Shown here one piece after another: positions 37,763 to 46,467 of a stretch of 64,000 bases of DNA. The notes beneath the pieces are model-generated. The model was not told where the DNA came from. It saw nothing but the letters and a program-made list of their open reading frames with translations, and did no database searches. Each line of letters starts with the position of its first letter. The first letter of the stretch is position 1. The stretch is from positions 124,001 through 188,000 of the forward strand of contig NZ_LGED01000211.1 in the NCBI RefSeq assembly GCF_001280085.1. The letters run 5' to 3'. The position numbers and the translations under genes are program-made. This stretch comes from Saccharothrix sp. NRRL B-16348 (lineage in GTDB: Bacteria > Actinomycetota > Actinomycetes > Mycobacteriales > Pseudonocardiaceae).

Positions 37763-38410
37763 TTACACCCGGTCCAAATAGGCCAGCACCGCGAGCACCC
37801 GTCGGTTGTCGTCCTCCGACATCGGCAGGTCCAACTTGCCGAAGATGTTCGCGATGTGTTTGCCGACCGCTTTCTCGGTGACGAACAGCCGACCGGCGAT
37901 CGCGCCGTTCGAACGGCCCTCCGCCATCAACGACAGCACTTCCCGCTCACGCGGCGTCAACGTCGTCAGCGGCTGGTCGCGCGCGCCCCGCGCGAGCAGT
38001 TGGTCGATGACCTCGGGGTCCATCGCGGTTCCGCCGCCGGCGACCCGGCGAATGGCGTCCACGAACTGCTTCACGTCCGACACCCGGTCCTTGAGCAGGT
38101 AGCCGACCGCGCCGCCGCGGTCGGACAGCAGTTCCCGCGCGTACAACTGCTCCACGTACTGCGAGAGCACCAGGACCGGCAGTCCCGGCACCCGCTTGCG
38201 GGCCTCGATCGCGGCCCGCAAACCCTCGTCGGTGAACGTCGGCGGCAGGCGCACGTCGACCACCGCCACGTCCGGGCGGTGGTCGACGAGGGCCTTGAGC
38301 AGGGCGGGACCGGAGTCGACCGCCTCCACCACGTCGAAGTCGTAGGCCTCCAGGAGCCGGATCAGCCCGTCCCTGAGGAGGACGAGGTCTTCACCGAGGA
38401 CAACTCGCAC
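37763..38410 (-). CDS. NarL/LuxR family response regulator
   Basis: A 215-residue DNA-binding response regulator. The receiver domain has acidic residues at EDLV near the start, the phosphorylation site Asp52 in VAVVDVRLPP, and a conserved lysine in GYLLKDRV. The C-terminal LuxR helix-turn-helix (about 148-205) contains LTPREREVLSLMAEG and IAGRLFVTEKAVGKHI. The GTG start at 38410 lies inside the kinase gene, overlapping it by 49 bases, so the two form a pair. Target genes cannot be read from sequence; the PQQ operon just upstream is one candidate by location. Confidence 0.93.
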   Translation of the reverse strand: MRVVLGEDLVLLRDGLIRLLEAYDFDVVEAVDSGPALLKALVDHRPDVAVVDVRLPPTFTDEGLRAAIEARKRVPGLPVLVLSQYVEQLYARELLSDRGGAVGYLLKDRVSDVKQFVDAIRRVAGGGTAMDPEVIDQLLARGARDQPLTTLTPREREVLSLMAEGRSNGAIAGRLFVTEKAVGKHIANIFGKLDLPMSEDDNRRVLAVLAYLDRV

Positions 38411-39639
38411 GGCAGCTCCATGGTCACGATGGTCGGCCCGCCCACCGGGCTCGCGATCCCGAGTGTGCCGTCGAACGCGGCCAGCCGGCGCTCGATCCCG
38501 CGCAACCCACCGTTCTCGGCGGGCTCCGCGCCGCCGCGCCCGTTGTCGCCGATCATCAACGACAACCGGCCGTCCTCGTGCCGCACCCGCACCCACGCGT
38601 CCGTCGCGCCGCTGTGCTTGGCCACGTTCGTCAACGTCTCGGCCACCGCGAAGTACGCGGCCGACTCGACCGGCGCCTCCGGCCGCCCGGCCAGCTCCAG
38701 GTCCACCTCCACCGGCAGCGGGTGGGCCAGCGCCAACGCGCGCAGCGCCCCGTCCAGCCCCCGGTCGGCCAGCACCGGCGGGTGGATGCCGCGCACCAGG
38801 TCCCGCAGCTCGGCCAACGCCTGGGTGGACGACTGGCGCGCCTCGGCCAGCAGCTCCTGCGCCGCCCGCGGGTCACGGGCCAGCAGCTCCTCGGCCATGC
38901 CCAGGCTCAGCCCGAGCGCGACCAGCCTGGCCTGCGCGCCGTCGTGCAGGTCCCGTTCGATCCGGCGCAGCTCGGCGGCCTGGGCGTCCACCGTGTCGGC
39001 CCGTGAGTCGGCCAGCACCCGCACCCGGTCGGTGAGGGCGGCGGTGGCGCTGGGCGCGAGCAGCCACTTGACGACGGTCGCGTGCAGCCGGGCGGCGCGG
39101 GGCGTGGCCCACCAGGCCAGCGCCAGGAAGGCGATCCCCATCAGCGGCGCGAGCACGAAGTTGCCCGGGGTGTCGCGGTCGAGCACGACGTACTCGGCCT
39201 TCCCGCGGTCCAGCCAGATCAGCGGCATCACGAACCCGAGCAGGCCGTTGATCCAGAACGCGACCGGCAGCAAGCCGCTGAAGATGCCGACGATCGCGTT
39301 GACCGGCAGGAACGCCAGGTCCCGCCACGTCGCCGGGTCGGTGGCGATGGTCCGGACCCTGGTCATCGGGCCCCGGTTCGCCGGCACCCGGTACGGCGGC
39401 GGGATCTCGACCTCCAGCACCCGCGCGGCCCACCAGCGGAAGAAGGCGGTGTAGCGGCGGGCCAGCGCCGTGAACACCAGCAGCAGCGGCACGCCGATGG
39501 TCACCAGGATGAGCGGGTAGGCGTACAGCTGGAGCGGGATGAGCAGGATCCCCGCCACGCACAGCGGCGTCCGGGCCAGGCCCAGGCCGGCCTGCGTCAG
39601 CCGGCTCCGGGCGGCGCGCACCAGGTCGTGGTCCGTCAT
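38362..39639 (-). CDS. NarL-family sensor histidine kinase
   Basis: A 425-residue membrane kinase. Four to five membrane segments occupy residues 22-200, with no sizeable extracellular domain, suggesting sensing within or at the membrane. The HisKA_3 dimerisation motif RIERDLHDGAQARLVALG holds the phosphorylatable His232. The HATPase domain follows with VAETLTNVAKHSGA and GDNGRGGAEPAENGGLRGI. It transmits to the overlapping response regulator. It starts 58 bases downstream of the pqqB stop on the same strand, so it could be read by transcripts of the PQQ operon. Confidence 0.93.
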   Translation of the reverse strand: MTDHDLVRAARSRLTQAGLGLARTPLCVAGILLIPLQLYAYPLILVTIGVPLLLVFTALARRYTAFFRWWAARVLEVEIPPPYRVPANRGPMTRVRTIATDPATWRDLAFLPVNAIVGIFSGLLPVAFWINGLLGFVMPLIWLDRGKAEYVVLDRDTPGNFVLAPLMGIAFLALAWWATPRAARLHATVVKWLLAPSATAALTDRVRVLADSRADTVDAQAAELRRIERDLHDGAQARLVALGLSLGMAEELLARDPRAAQELLAEARQSSTQALAELRDLVRGIHPPVLADRGLDGALRALALAHPLPVEVDLELAGRPEAPVESAAYFAVAETLTNVAKHSGATDAWVRVRHEDGRLSLMIGDNGRGGAEPAENGGLRGIERRLAAFDGTLGIASPVGGPTIVTMELPCELSSVKTSSSSGTG

Positions 39640-39697
39640 GGCGGTGATTCTTCCGGCTGACCACAGGCAAATCGGTGGGTTTAACCCCCCAATGCGA

Positions 39698-40573
39698 TCA
39701 GAGGTCGATCACGGTGCCGTCCGCGACGACCTCCACCCCCGCCTCGGTGATCTTCGCGCGCTCCGGCGACGCCGGGTCCAGCACCGGGTTGGTGTTGTTG
39801 AGGTGGGTGTAGATCCGCCTGGTCGCCGGGTGCCCGCGCAGCTCCGGCAGGCTGTGCGCGATCGGCAGGTGCCCCATCGCGGCCTGCCCGCTCGGCCTGC
39901 CGGTGGCCGCGCCCATCTCCGACGGCGCGTAGAACGTGCCGTCCAGCAGCACCACGTCGGCCTCCGCCACCAGCGCGTCGAACCCGGCCGGCCAGGACGC
40001 CAGGCACGGCGCGTACAGCAGCACCCCGCCGGTGGCCGGGTCGCGGAACCGGTAGGCCACCACCCAGTGGCCCGCCACCGGCGACTCGGCGGCGTAGCGG
40101 GGCCGCTTGCCGCTGACCGGGAACGCGGTCACCTCCAGCCCGCCCGCGAGCACGACGGTCCGCTCGGGCTCCACCTGCCGCCACGACCACTCGCCGTACG
40201 TGGCCAGCACGGCGCGCGTCGGCTCGAGGGCGTTCAGCACGGTCGCGGGCGCGTGGACCCGCAGCCCCGGCGCGCCGCGCAGCACCGTCAAGCCCAGCGT
40301 GTGGTCCAGCTCGGCGTCGGTGAGCAGCACGCCGCGGACCGGCGTGTCCCGCGGTCCCGGGCCAGGTGCCAGCTCGGGTGTGGCGGCGAGCTGCGCGCCG
40401 ATGTCGGGGGAGGCGTTGACGAGCCACCAGTTCGCGCCGTCCGCGCTCACCGCCAACGCGTCCTGCGTGCGCGCCGGCAACTCACCGGCCCGCACCGCCT
40501 CGCACGGCCCGCACGCGCAGTTCCACTGCGGCACACCGCCACCGGCGGCCGTGCCGAGCACAACGGCCTTCAC
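39698..40573 (-). CDS. pqqB: PQQ biosynthesis protein PqqB
   Basis: A 291-residue metallo-beta-lactamase-fold protein that acts in the biosynthesis of pyrroloquinoline quinone, thought to hydroxylate the tyrosine of the peptide-derived intermediate. The start KAVVLGTAAGGGVPQWNC and CGPCEAVRAG are diagnostic, as are LLTDAELDHTLGL (metal-binding His/Asp) and IYTHLNNTNPVLD. The GTG at 40573 overlaps the pqqE stop, which fixes the start. Here it is the last gene of the operon, not next to pqqA as in many bacteria. Confidence 0.95.
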   Translation of the reverse strand: MKAVVLGTAAGGGVPQWNCACGPCEAVRAGELPARTQDALAVSADGANWWLVNASPDIGAQLAATPELAPGPGPRDTPVRGVLLTDAELDHTLGLTVLRGAPGLRVHAPATVLNALEPTRAVLATYGEWSWRQVEPERTVVLAGGLEVTAFPVSGKRPRYAAESPVAGHWVVAYRFRDPATGGVLLYAPCLASWPAGFDALVAEADVVLLDGTFYAPSEMGAATGRPSGQAAMGHLPIAHSLPELRGHPATRRIYTHLNNTNPVLDPASPERAKITEAGVEVVADGTVIDL

Positions 40574-41655
40574 CGCACGACCGTCCGGTGCTCGACCGGC
40601 GCGGGTTCCACCTCGGCCGCGGCGCCCGCCAGGATCAGGTCGACCACGCCCCGGTGCGGCGACAGCGTGCACACCGGGTCGGTCGCCGCCGCGTCCCCGG
40701 TCAGCTGGAACGCCTGGCAGCGGCACCCACCGAAGTCCAGCTCGCGGCGCGCGCACGAACGGCACGGGTCGCGCATCCAGTCGAAGCCCCGGAAAGCGGT
40801 GAACGCGGGCGACGTGTGCCAGATGTCGGCCAACGACCGGTCGCGCACGTTCTCCACGCCCAGCCCGTCGATCACGCCCGCCGCCGGGCACGGCAGCACG
40901 GCCCCGTCCGGCGCCACGGTCAGCTGCCGCGCGCCCCACCCGTGCATGCACGGCTTCGGGTGCGCCTCGTGGTAGTCGGCGATCACGTACACGATCTCCA
41001 TCGCCGACGTCGCCTGCGCGGCGGCCACCACCTCGCCGGCCCGCGCCAACTGCTCCTTCGTCGGCAGCAGCGCGGCCCGGTTGCGCAGCGCCCAGCCGTA
41101 GTACTGGGTGTTGGCCAGCTCCAACCGGTCCGCGCCCATCCGCTCGGCGAGCGCCACGATCTCGCCGACGTGGTCGAGGTTGAGCCGGTGCAGCACCACG
41201 TTCACGGTCAGCGGCAGCCCGGCGTCCCGGATCGCCTCGGCGGCGCGCAGCTTCGGCTCGAACGCCTTCACCCCGGCGATCCGGTTCGCGCCCGCCTCGT
41301 TCGCGTCCTGCACGGACAGCTGCACGTGGTCGACGCCGCGCAGCCCCGCGAGCCGCTCGCGGGTCAGCCCGAGCCCGCTCGTCACCAGGTTCACGTAGCA
41401 GCCGAGCCCGGCCGCGTGCTCGACCAGCTCCGGCAAGTCCTTGCGCGCCAACGGTTCGCCGCCGGACAGGTGGATCTGCAGCACGCCCAGCGCACGCGCC
41501 TGGTCGAACACCGAGCGCCACGCCGCGGTGTCCAGCTCGTCGCCGCGCCCGACCAGGTCGACCGGGTTGGAGCAGTACCCGCAGCGCAGCGGGCACCGGT
41601 GGGTCAGCTCGGCGAGCAGCCCGAACGGCGCGTCCGCCACCGGCGCGTCACCCAT
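40570..41655 (-). CDS. pqqE: PQQ biosynthesis radical SAM enzyme PqqE
   Basis: A 361-residue radical SAM protein that forms the carbon-carbon bond between the glutamate and tyrosine of PqqA. The SAM-binding cluster motif CPLRCGYC gives Cys21, Cys25 and Cys28. The C-terminal SPASM domain binds extra Fe-S clusters through cysteines in CRSCARRELDFGGCRCQAF and DPVC. HLSGGEPLARKDL and QLSVQDANEAGANRIAG are further family motifs. It acts with the PqqD chaperone encoded by the overlapping upstream gene. Start ATG 41655 overlaps the pqqD stop by eight bases. Confidence 0.96.
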   Translation of the reverse strand: MGDAPVADAPFGLLAELTHRCPLRCGYCSNPVDLVGRGDELDTAAWRSVFDQARALGVLQIHLSGGEPLARKDLPELVEHAAGLGCYVNLVTSGLGLTRERLAGLRGVDHVQLSVQDANEAGANRIAGVKAFEPKLRAAEAIRDAGLPLTVNVVLHRLNLDHVGEIVALAERMGADRLELANTQYYGWALRNRAALLPTKEQLARAGEVVAAAQATSAMEIVYVIADYHEAHPKPCMHGWGARQLTVAPDGAVLPCPAAGVIDGLGVENVRDRSLADIWHTSPAFTAFRGFDWMRDPCRSCARRELDFGGCRCQAFQLTGDAAATDPVCTLSPHRGVVDLILAGAAAEVEPAPVEHRTVVR

Positions 41656-41917
41656 CGACGTCCACCACCCGGCGCGCCACCAGCCGTGCGACGAGTTCCG
41701 CCACGTCGTCCGCCTCCACCCCGTCGAACTCCTCGGCCAGCCTGCGCGCGATGCCCTCGACGGATGTGCGCCCGTCGCACAGCCCGACCACCGCCGCCGC
41801 CGTGTCGTTGAGCACCAGCACGCCTTCCGGGAACAGCACCACGTGGCTGGCCCGGGTCTCGTCGTACGCCGTCTTCACGCCCCGCCGCAGGCGCGGCACC
41901 GCGTCCAAGCCCGTCAT
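41648..41917 (-). CDS. pqqD: PQQ peptide chaperone PqqD
   Basis: An 89-residue winged-helix-like protein that binds the PqqA peptide and delivers it to PqqE. Features are PRLRRGVKTAYDETRASHVV, a beta-strand pair LFPEGVLVLNDTAAAVVGLCDG and two helices (TSVEGIARRLAEEFDG, ADDVAELVARLVARRVV). The ATG at 41917 overlaps the pqqC stop (ATGA), showing the true start; the frame is open much further upstream but this is not the gene. Length and order (C-D-E) are standard. Confidence 0.95.
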   Translation of the reverse strand: MTGLDAVPRLRRGVKTAYDETRASHVVLFPEGVLVLNDTAAAVVGLCDGRTSVEGIARRLAEEFDGVEADDVAELVARLVARRVVDVDG

Positions 41918-42651
41918 GAGTAGTAGTCCACGGCGTCCAGCACCGCCCGCAGCACGTCGCACTTGAACGCCAGCGCCGCCACCGCCGCCTCCTGCTGCTC
42001 GCGCGTGCGGCAGTTGCGCACCACGATGTCCACAGTGGACTTCCCTTCGTCGGCGATCACCTTGAGCCGGGTGGTGAAGTAGGTGAAGCCCTCCTCGGCG
42101 ATCCACGGGTAGTGCTCGCGCATGTCCACCAGCCGGCGCGCCATCAGACCGCGGGAGAACATCTCGGTCAGCCCGGACGCCACCGCCTCCACCCACGGGC
42201 GGGTGCGGGCGAACGTCACGTAGGCGTCCACGGCGAACCGCACGCCCGGCAGCACGTGCCGCTCGTCCAGCACCTCCTCGCGGGTCAGCCCGACGGCCTC
42301 GGCCAGGCGCAGCCAGTTCTCCGCACCGCCCTCGCCGGGTCCGCCGCCGTCGTGCCAGACGATCCGCTCCCGCCACACCCGCCGGACCTCGACGTCCGGG
42401 CAGTTGGCCAGGATCGCGGCGTCCTTGCGGGGGATGGCCTGCTGGTAGTACCAGCGGTTGGCCGCCCACAGCTGCAGCTCGTCCTTGCTCAACCGGCCCT
42501 CGTGCAGCCGGAGGTGGAACGGGTGGCGGTCCCAGTAGCGGGGAGACAGGGCGCGCAGGCGCGCGGTGAACTCGTCCGGCGTCAACGTCGGCGAGCCGGA
42601 CGACTCGGGGGTGGGCACGGCGGCGGGCACCTCTCGGTACGCGGGCGCCAC
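41914..42651 (-). CDS. pqqC: PQQ synthase PqqC
   Basis: A 245-residue oxidase that carries out the last step, ring closure and eight-electron oxidation of the intermediate by O2 without cofactor. Conserved motifs are FHLRLHEGRLSKDELQLWAANRWYYQQAIPRKDAAILANCPD and HDGGGPGEGGAENWLRLAEAVG, read here in segments; PWVEAVASGLTEMFSRG is also present. The length is about that of the Klebsiella enzyme. The start ATG 42651 lies 39 bases after the pqqA stop, and the stop overlaps pqqD by four bases. Cytosolic. Confidence 0.95.
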   Translation of the reverse strand: MAPAYREVPAAVPTPESSGSPTLTPDEFTARLRALSPRYWDRHPFHLRLHEGRLSKDELQLWAANRWYYQQAIPRKDAAILANCPDVEVRRVWRERIVWHDGGGPGEGGAENWLRLAEAVGLTREEVLDERHVLPGVRFAVDAYVTFARTRPWVEAVASGLTEMFSRGLMARRLVDMREHYPWIAEEGFTYFTTRLKVIADEGKSTVDIVVRNCRTREQQEAAVAALAFKCDVLRAVLDAVDYYS

Positions 42652-42690
42652 GCCACGCCGACGCGCGGCCGGCGTGGCGCGACGGCGGGC

Positions 42691-42795
42691 TCAACTGCGA
42701 GCGGCGTAAGCCGTGACTTCCATCGGGGTGTCGACGTCCCGGAAATCGGGCTTGACCCAGGGACGCTTCACTGGCTCGGTGGGCTCGGTGGTCAT
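42691..42795 (-). CDS. pqqA: PQQ precursor peptide PqqA
   Basis: A 34-residue peptide, substrate of the pathway, that gives PQQ its glutamate and tyrosine. The diagnostic region WVKPDFRDVDTPMEVTAYAA contains Glu26 and Tyr30 in the E-x-x-x-Y spacing used in all PqqA proteins. The W-x-x-P-x-F helper motif follows residue 12. The ATG at 42795 has GAGGAG ahead (42802-42812, minus strand). It is the first gene of the A-C-D-E-B operon; because it is so short it is easily missed. It starts 78 bases after the deacetylase gene upstream. Confidence 0.93.
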   Translation of the reverse strand: MTTEPTEPVKRPWVKPDFRDVDTPMEVTAYAARS

Positions 42796-42873
42796 GCGCT
42801 CTACTCCTCGGACGCGTGGTTATTCTCCGTGGGGCGGCGGTAACCCACCGTAGAGCTTGCGGCGGTGGACGCG

Positions 42874-44037
42874 CTAGTTCCAGTTCCGCGCGGCGGGCAT
42901 GCGCCTCAACTGCTCCAGCACGATCGGATCCTGCAGCTGCATCCACTGGATCACCTCGGTGTACGTGGCGCACACCGTTTCGGGCTTGACGCAGACCTCG
43001 CCGAGGAATCCCTCCACCGCGTTCGTGAACGCGCCGCCCGCCCACTCGTTGAAGTGGTTGCCGATCACGATCGGCGCGCGGTTGCCGTTGATCGCCGCCT
43101 GGTGCACCGACCGGTACGTGTCCAGCACGATCCGGGTGTAGTCACCGGCCCGGTCGGGCTCGTCCTTGGCGCCGTTGAGCGCGAACCAGAGGTTGAAGTC
43201 CATCATCACGACCTGCTTGCCGAGCGCGGGCACGCGGACCTCCGGCATCGGGAACTCCCACAGGCCCTCGTGCGCGAAGGGCCACACCACGCCGAGGCTC
43301 ACGTGGCTGGTGTCGTAGGCCAGGCCGTGCCCGCGCATCGCCGGGAACGCCTGCCCCCACTGGCCCTCCAGGCACGGCGTCCGCCCGCCGCGCACGGCCG
43401 CCGGGTCCAGCTTGAACCCCTGCTGCCTGGCCTTCTCCACGATCGCGAAGAACTGGTCCAGCTCCCGGTTCCACTGGTCGGTGCTCCAGGTGCCGACGTT
43501 CGGCTCGTCGCCGACGCAGAAGTGGCCGTTGTAGTGCGTGCCGATCTCGTGGCCCGCGTCGATGGCCGCGTTGAGGTAGTTGATCCGCAGCTCGACGTCG
43601 GCGCGGCTGCCGCCGAACCCGATGGAGGAGTAGCCCGGCTGGTGGCCGGGGCCGGTGTAGCCGTCGGCGTCGTCGTCCGGCACCAGGTACACGCCCGACA
43701 GCAGGCCGGTGACGTGCGCGTTCGCCTGCTTGGCGATCGGCATGATCCGGTCCCAGTGCGGTTTGGACGCGGCGCCGTCGAACGAGAACAGCACGAACTG
43801 CGGCGGCTTCTCGCCCGGCTGCATGCGCCGCATCCACGACGGCGGCGAGGCCGAGGCGGGCACGGTCGGCGCGGCGGCGGCGCTGGTGCTGCTGCTCGTG
43901 CGCGGCGCCATCGGCAGCGGCGCGGCCAGGTCGCCGACGTCGTGCCCCGGTCTGGGTTCACGGGCTCCCAGGACGGCCAGCACCACCAGGGTGAGTGCCA
44001 GCGCGACGCCCGTGCTCAGCCAGCCCCATCGCTTCAC
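42874..44037 (-). CDS. Secreted polysaccharide deacetylase-like protein
   Basis: A 387-residue protein with an N-terminal membrane or signal segment (about 8-25) and a Ser/Thr/Ala-rich linker to residue 65. A NodB-like domain follows, with the metal-binding Asp87 in FSFDGA and His163/His168 in GHEIGTHYNGH. These enzymes remove acetyl groups from polysaccharides such as chitin, peptidoglycan or xylan. The substrate here is not known. It follows the sortase and thioester-adhesin genes on the same strand with a 67-base gap, pointing to a wall-associated role. ATG start 44037. Confidence 0.85.
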   Translation of the reverse strand: MKRWGWLSTGVALALTLVVLAVLGAREPRPGHDVGDLAAPLPMAPRTSSSTSAAAAPTVPASASPPSWMRRMQPGEKPPQFVLFSFDGAASKPHWDRIMPIAKQANAHVTGLLSGVYLVPDDDADGYTGPGHQPGYSSIGFGGSRADVELRINYLNAAIDAGHEIGTHYNGHFCVGDEPNVGTWSTDQWNRELDQFFAIVEKARQQGFKLDPAAVRGGRTPCLEGQWGQAFPAMRGHGLAYDTSHVSLGVVWPFAHEGLWEFPMPEVRVPALGKQVVMMDFNLWFALNGAKDEPDRAGDYTRIVLDTYRSVHQAAINGNRAPIVIGNHFNEWAGGAFTNAVEGFLGEVCVKPETVCATYTEVIQWMQLQDPIVLEQLRRMPAARNWN

Positions 44038-44104
44038 ACCCAGAAGACGACGGGAAGTAGCCGGAGGTTGCCTCTTTGTGACGCGACTACCAACCGTGGC
44101 CGCG

Positions 44105-44806
44105 TCACGGCACGGGCGTGGCGGTCACGACCTGGTTCTCCTCGTAGCCGGTGTCGCCGCCGACCCACCGACCACCGCACGTCACGAGCACCAGCCGGTG
44201 CCCGCCGCGCGGACCGAACAGCTCGACCGCCCGGGACGGCAGGGCCTCCTTGCGGACCGCCTCGACCCCGCTGACCTTGAACCGGAACGTCCGGCCCGCC
44301 GTGTCGACCACGGTCACCTCCTGCCCGACCGCCATGCGCCACAGCTCGTCGAACGGCCCGGTCACGCCCTTCCAGTCGACGTGCCCGGCCAGCACGGTCG
44401 CGCCCTCGGCCGCACCGAGGTCCACGCCCCACCACGTCGCCTCGCCGACGCCTTCCGGGATCGGCAGCGCGCCGTCCGCGGTGACCTCCGCGCGCACCAG
44501 CGTCGCCAACCCGCCCGCGGGCAGCCGCACCGTGCCCGGCTGCTGCTTGGGCGGTTCGGCGGCCGGCGGCGGGGGAGTCGTGGTGGTCGTCGCCGCCGGA
44601 GGTGACGCGGGCGGGTTCGCGCCGGCCGGCATGCCCGCCAGGTCCACGCCGCGCCCGGAGCGCGCGCTGTCGCCCAACGGGTGCGGCACGACGGCGTCAC
44701 CGGGGATCGGCCGGCCCGTCAGCACCACGTCCGGCGCCTGGGTGGAGACGAGCGCGGCGGAGGCGAGCAGAGCCGCCACCGCCGCGCCCGTCAGCAGAGC
44801 TTTCAC
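44105..44806 (-). CDS. Class F sortase
   Basis: A 233-residue transpeptidase anchored by an N-terminal membrane segment (about 3-22), followed by a Pro/Thr linker. The catalytic domain has His142 in LAGHVDWKG, Cys210 in LVTCGG and an arginine-rich VRKEALPSR region. Class F sortases of Actinobacteria join surface proteins to peptidoglycan or to each other. The GTG start at 44806 overlaps the stop of the thioester-protein gene by four bases, which makes that protein the obvious substrate, although it shows no LPxTG motif. Confidence 0.87.
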   Translation of the reverse strand: MKALLTGAAVAALLASAALVSTQAPDVVLTGRPIPGDAVVPHPLGDSARSGRGVDLAGMPAGANPPASPPAATTTTTPPPPAAEPPKQQPGTVRLPAGGLATLVRAEVTADGALPIPEGVGEATWWGVDLGAAEGATVLAGHVDWKGVTGPFDELWRMAVGQEVTVVDTAGRTFRFKVSGVEAVRKEALPSRAVELFGPRGGHRLVLVTCGGRWVGGDTGYEENQVVTATPVP

Positions 44807-46218
44807 GACCGCGAGGTCGCCCGTCGCCGCACCAGGAAGCCGACCAGCGTCGCGCCGATCAGCACCACGCCGGCGAACCCGGCCAACGCGCCGGTCGACA
44901 CCTCGGTGGTGTACGCGGCCTTCGCGACCACGCCGGCGCCCTGGGACCCCGCCGGGATCGTGATCGGGACGACCGGTTTGTCCGGTTTGTTGGCCAGCGC
45001 GAGCGCCAGGGTCTGGCCCGGTTCGACGGTCCCGCACACCTTGGGCGGCGCGTTGGGGTCGAAGAACTCCTCGTAGCCCTTGGCCGGTGCGACCTCGACC
45101 AGGCAGACCTCCTGCGGCGTGCGCAGGTCCGGCACGGTCGCGGTGCCGTCGGACGCGGTCTGCAGCACGACCGGCGTGCCCTCGGGCCCGGTCAGCGCGC
45201 TGTCGTCCTGCCGCTTCGCGGGGTCGGTGCCGTTGGCCGCGGTCACCTTCAGCGTCACGCCCGCGATCGCCTTGCCGGTCTCGGCGTCGGTCTTGCCGAC
45301 CTTCACCACGCCCGGCGGTGTCTTCGCGGTCGTCGACGCGTTCGCGGTCAGCTTCTTCTCGCCGCCCGTGGTGACGATCCGCTGCATGTTGTCGTCGGCC
45401 GGGATGTGCACCTTCGGCCGGTCGGCCGGGCTGTCCAGCCGCACCGTGACCGACGGGTTCGGGCCGGTCGGCACGACCTTCACCGGGAGAGACTTGCCGT
45501 CGGTGGACGTGATCAGCTCGCCGGTCGCGGCGCCGGACTCCAGCGTCGCGTCGGTCAGCTCCACGCTCAGCGGCGCGCCGGCCACCTGCCCGCCGTCGGT
45601 CTTGGTGATGTCCACCACCCACGTGTCGGGCGTGCCGATGACCTGCTCCTTCTCCGGAGCGCTCACCCTGGCCGCCCACGGGCCGCGGTTGGCCGCCGCC
45701 TCGGCCTGCAGCCTGCCCACCGCCTGCTGGGCCTGGCCGAAGCGCCCGAGCTGCTGGAAGTGGAAGTCGGCGTTGTAGGCGATGTGCCGGAAGTCGCTGT
45801 TCGGGTCGAGCGAGATCCCCTTGGCCGGGTCCTCGAACGCGGTCCACGTGTGCAGCAGGTGGGCCAGCGCCGCGGCCTCGTCAGCCGATTGGGTGTTCGC
45901 GTACCTCAACAGGAGGTAGGAGATGCTGCCCGCCACGTCGTCGGGGAGCCGTGCGCCGCCCTTGGAGAGCAGCTCGTCACCTTCCTTGTACTCCACCGAG
46001 CTGTCCGGGGCGAGCAGCGAGTACTGCACGCACCACACCTGCTGACCCCGCCACAGGTACGAGCCGAGCCAGTCGCCGCCCGCCGGCTTGCCGCGGTACC
46101 CCTGCGGATCCGTCTCGTAGCCGATGCCCTCCTGTGCCTGTGCCCCGGCTGTGACGGGCACCGCGAGCAGGGTCAGACCGGCCGCGAGCACCGCGCCGGC
46201 GAGTCGTCTCCACGCCAT
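44803..46218 (-). CDS. Thioester (TQXA) domain surface protein with SpaA-type repeat
   Basis: A 471-residue surface protein. Signal peptide (about 1-26) is followed by a TQXA thioester domain: Cys63 in WCVQYSLLAP and Gln110 in ANTQSADEAA are placed to form the internal thioester that attaches covalently to partner surfaces. Prealbumin-like SpaA domain(s) follow (GVVKVGKTDAETGKAIAGVTL). The C-terminus has a membrane segment (about 445-463) and basic tail RRRATSRS. No LPxTG-like pentapeptide precedes the membrane segment. Adhesion, or attachment of a sheath or spore coat, is the expected role. Start ATG 46218. Confidence 0.85.
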   Translation of the reverse strand: MAWRRLAGAVLAAGLTLLAVPVTAGAQAQEGIGYETDPQGYRGKPAGGDWLGSYLWRGQQVWCVQYSLLAPDSSVEYKEGDELLSKGGARLPDDVAGSISYLLLRYANTQSADEAAALAHLLHTWTAFEDPAKGISLDPNSDFRHIAYNADFHFQQLGRFGQAQQAVGRLQAEAAANRGPWAARVSAPEKEQVIGTPDTWVVDITKTDGGQVAGAPLSVELTDATLESGAATGELITSTDGKSLPVKVVPTGPNPSVTVRLDSPADRPKVHIPADDNMQRIVTTGGEKKLTANASTTAKTPPGVVKVGKTDAETGKAIAGVTLKVTAANGTDPAKRQDDSALTGPEGTPVVLQTASDGTATVPDLRTPQEVCLVEVAPAKGYEEFFDPNAPPKVCGTVEPGQTLALALANKPDKPVVPITIPAGSQGAGVVAKAAYTTEVSTGALAGFAGVVLIGATLVGFLVRRRATSRS

Positions 46219-46467
46219 GATGTCCTGAACCCCTCGGGCGCGCCGGTGGGCGTCGCCGGTCGGTGAGAGCTGCCGGGACTGAGCCTTACGGGTCCGAGAT
46301 CACGTCGACAAGCCACCAGCGGGGTGGAACGCCGACTACGCTCCGCAGCGCGGGGTGTGGATTCGAGATCGACAGCCCGAGTAAAGTCGCTTTTACCCGA
46401 CGGGAACCGATCGACTCGTGTGGTCGTTGAACCCCGTGACGGCGTCAGCACGCCACAGGAGGACGAG

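Noticed and set aside
39699..41596. Fusion protein of a pqqE-like frame and PqqB
   Set aside because: The first part is a non-coding frame overlapping pqqE. The pqqB gene proper starts at GTG 40573, which overlaps the pqqE stop.
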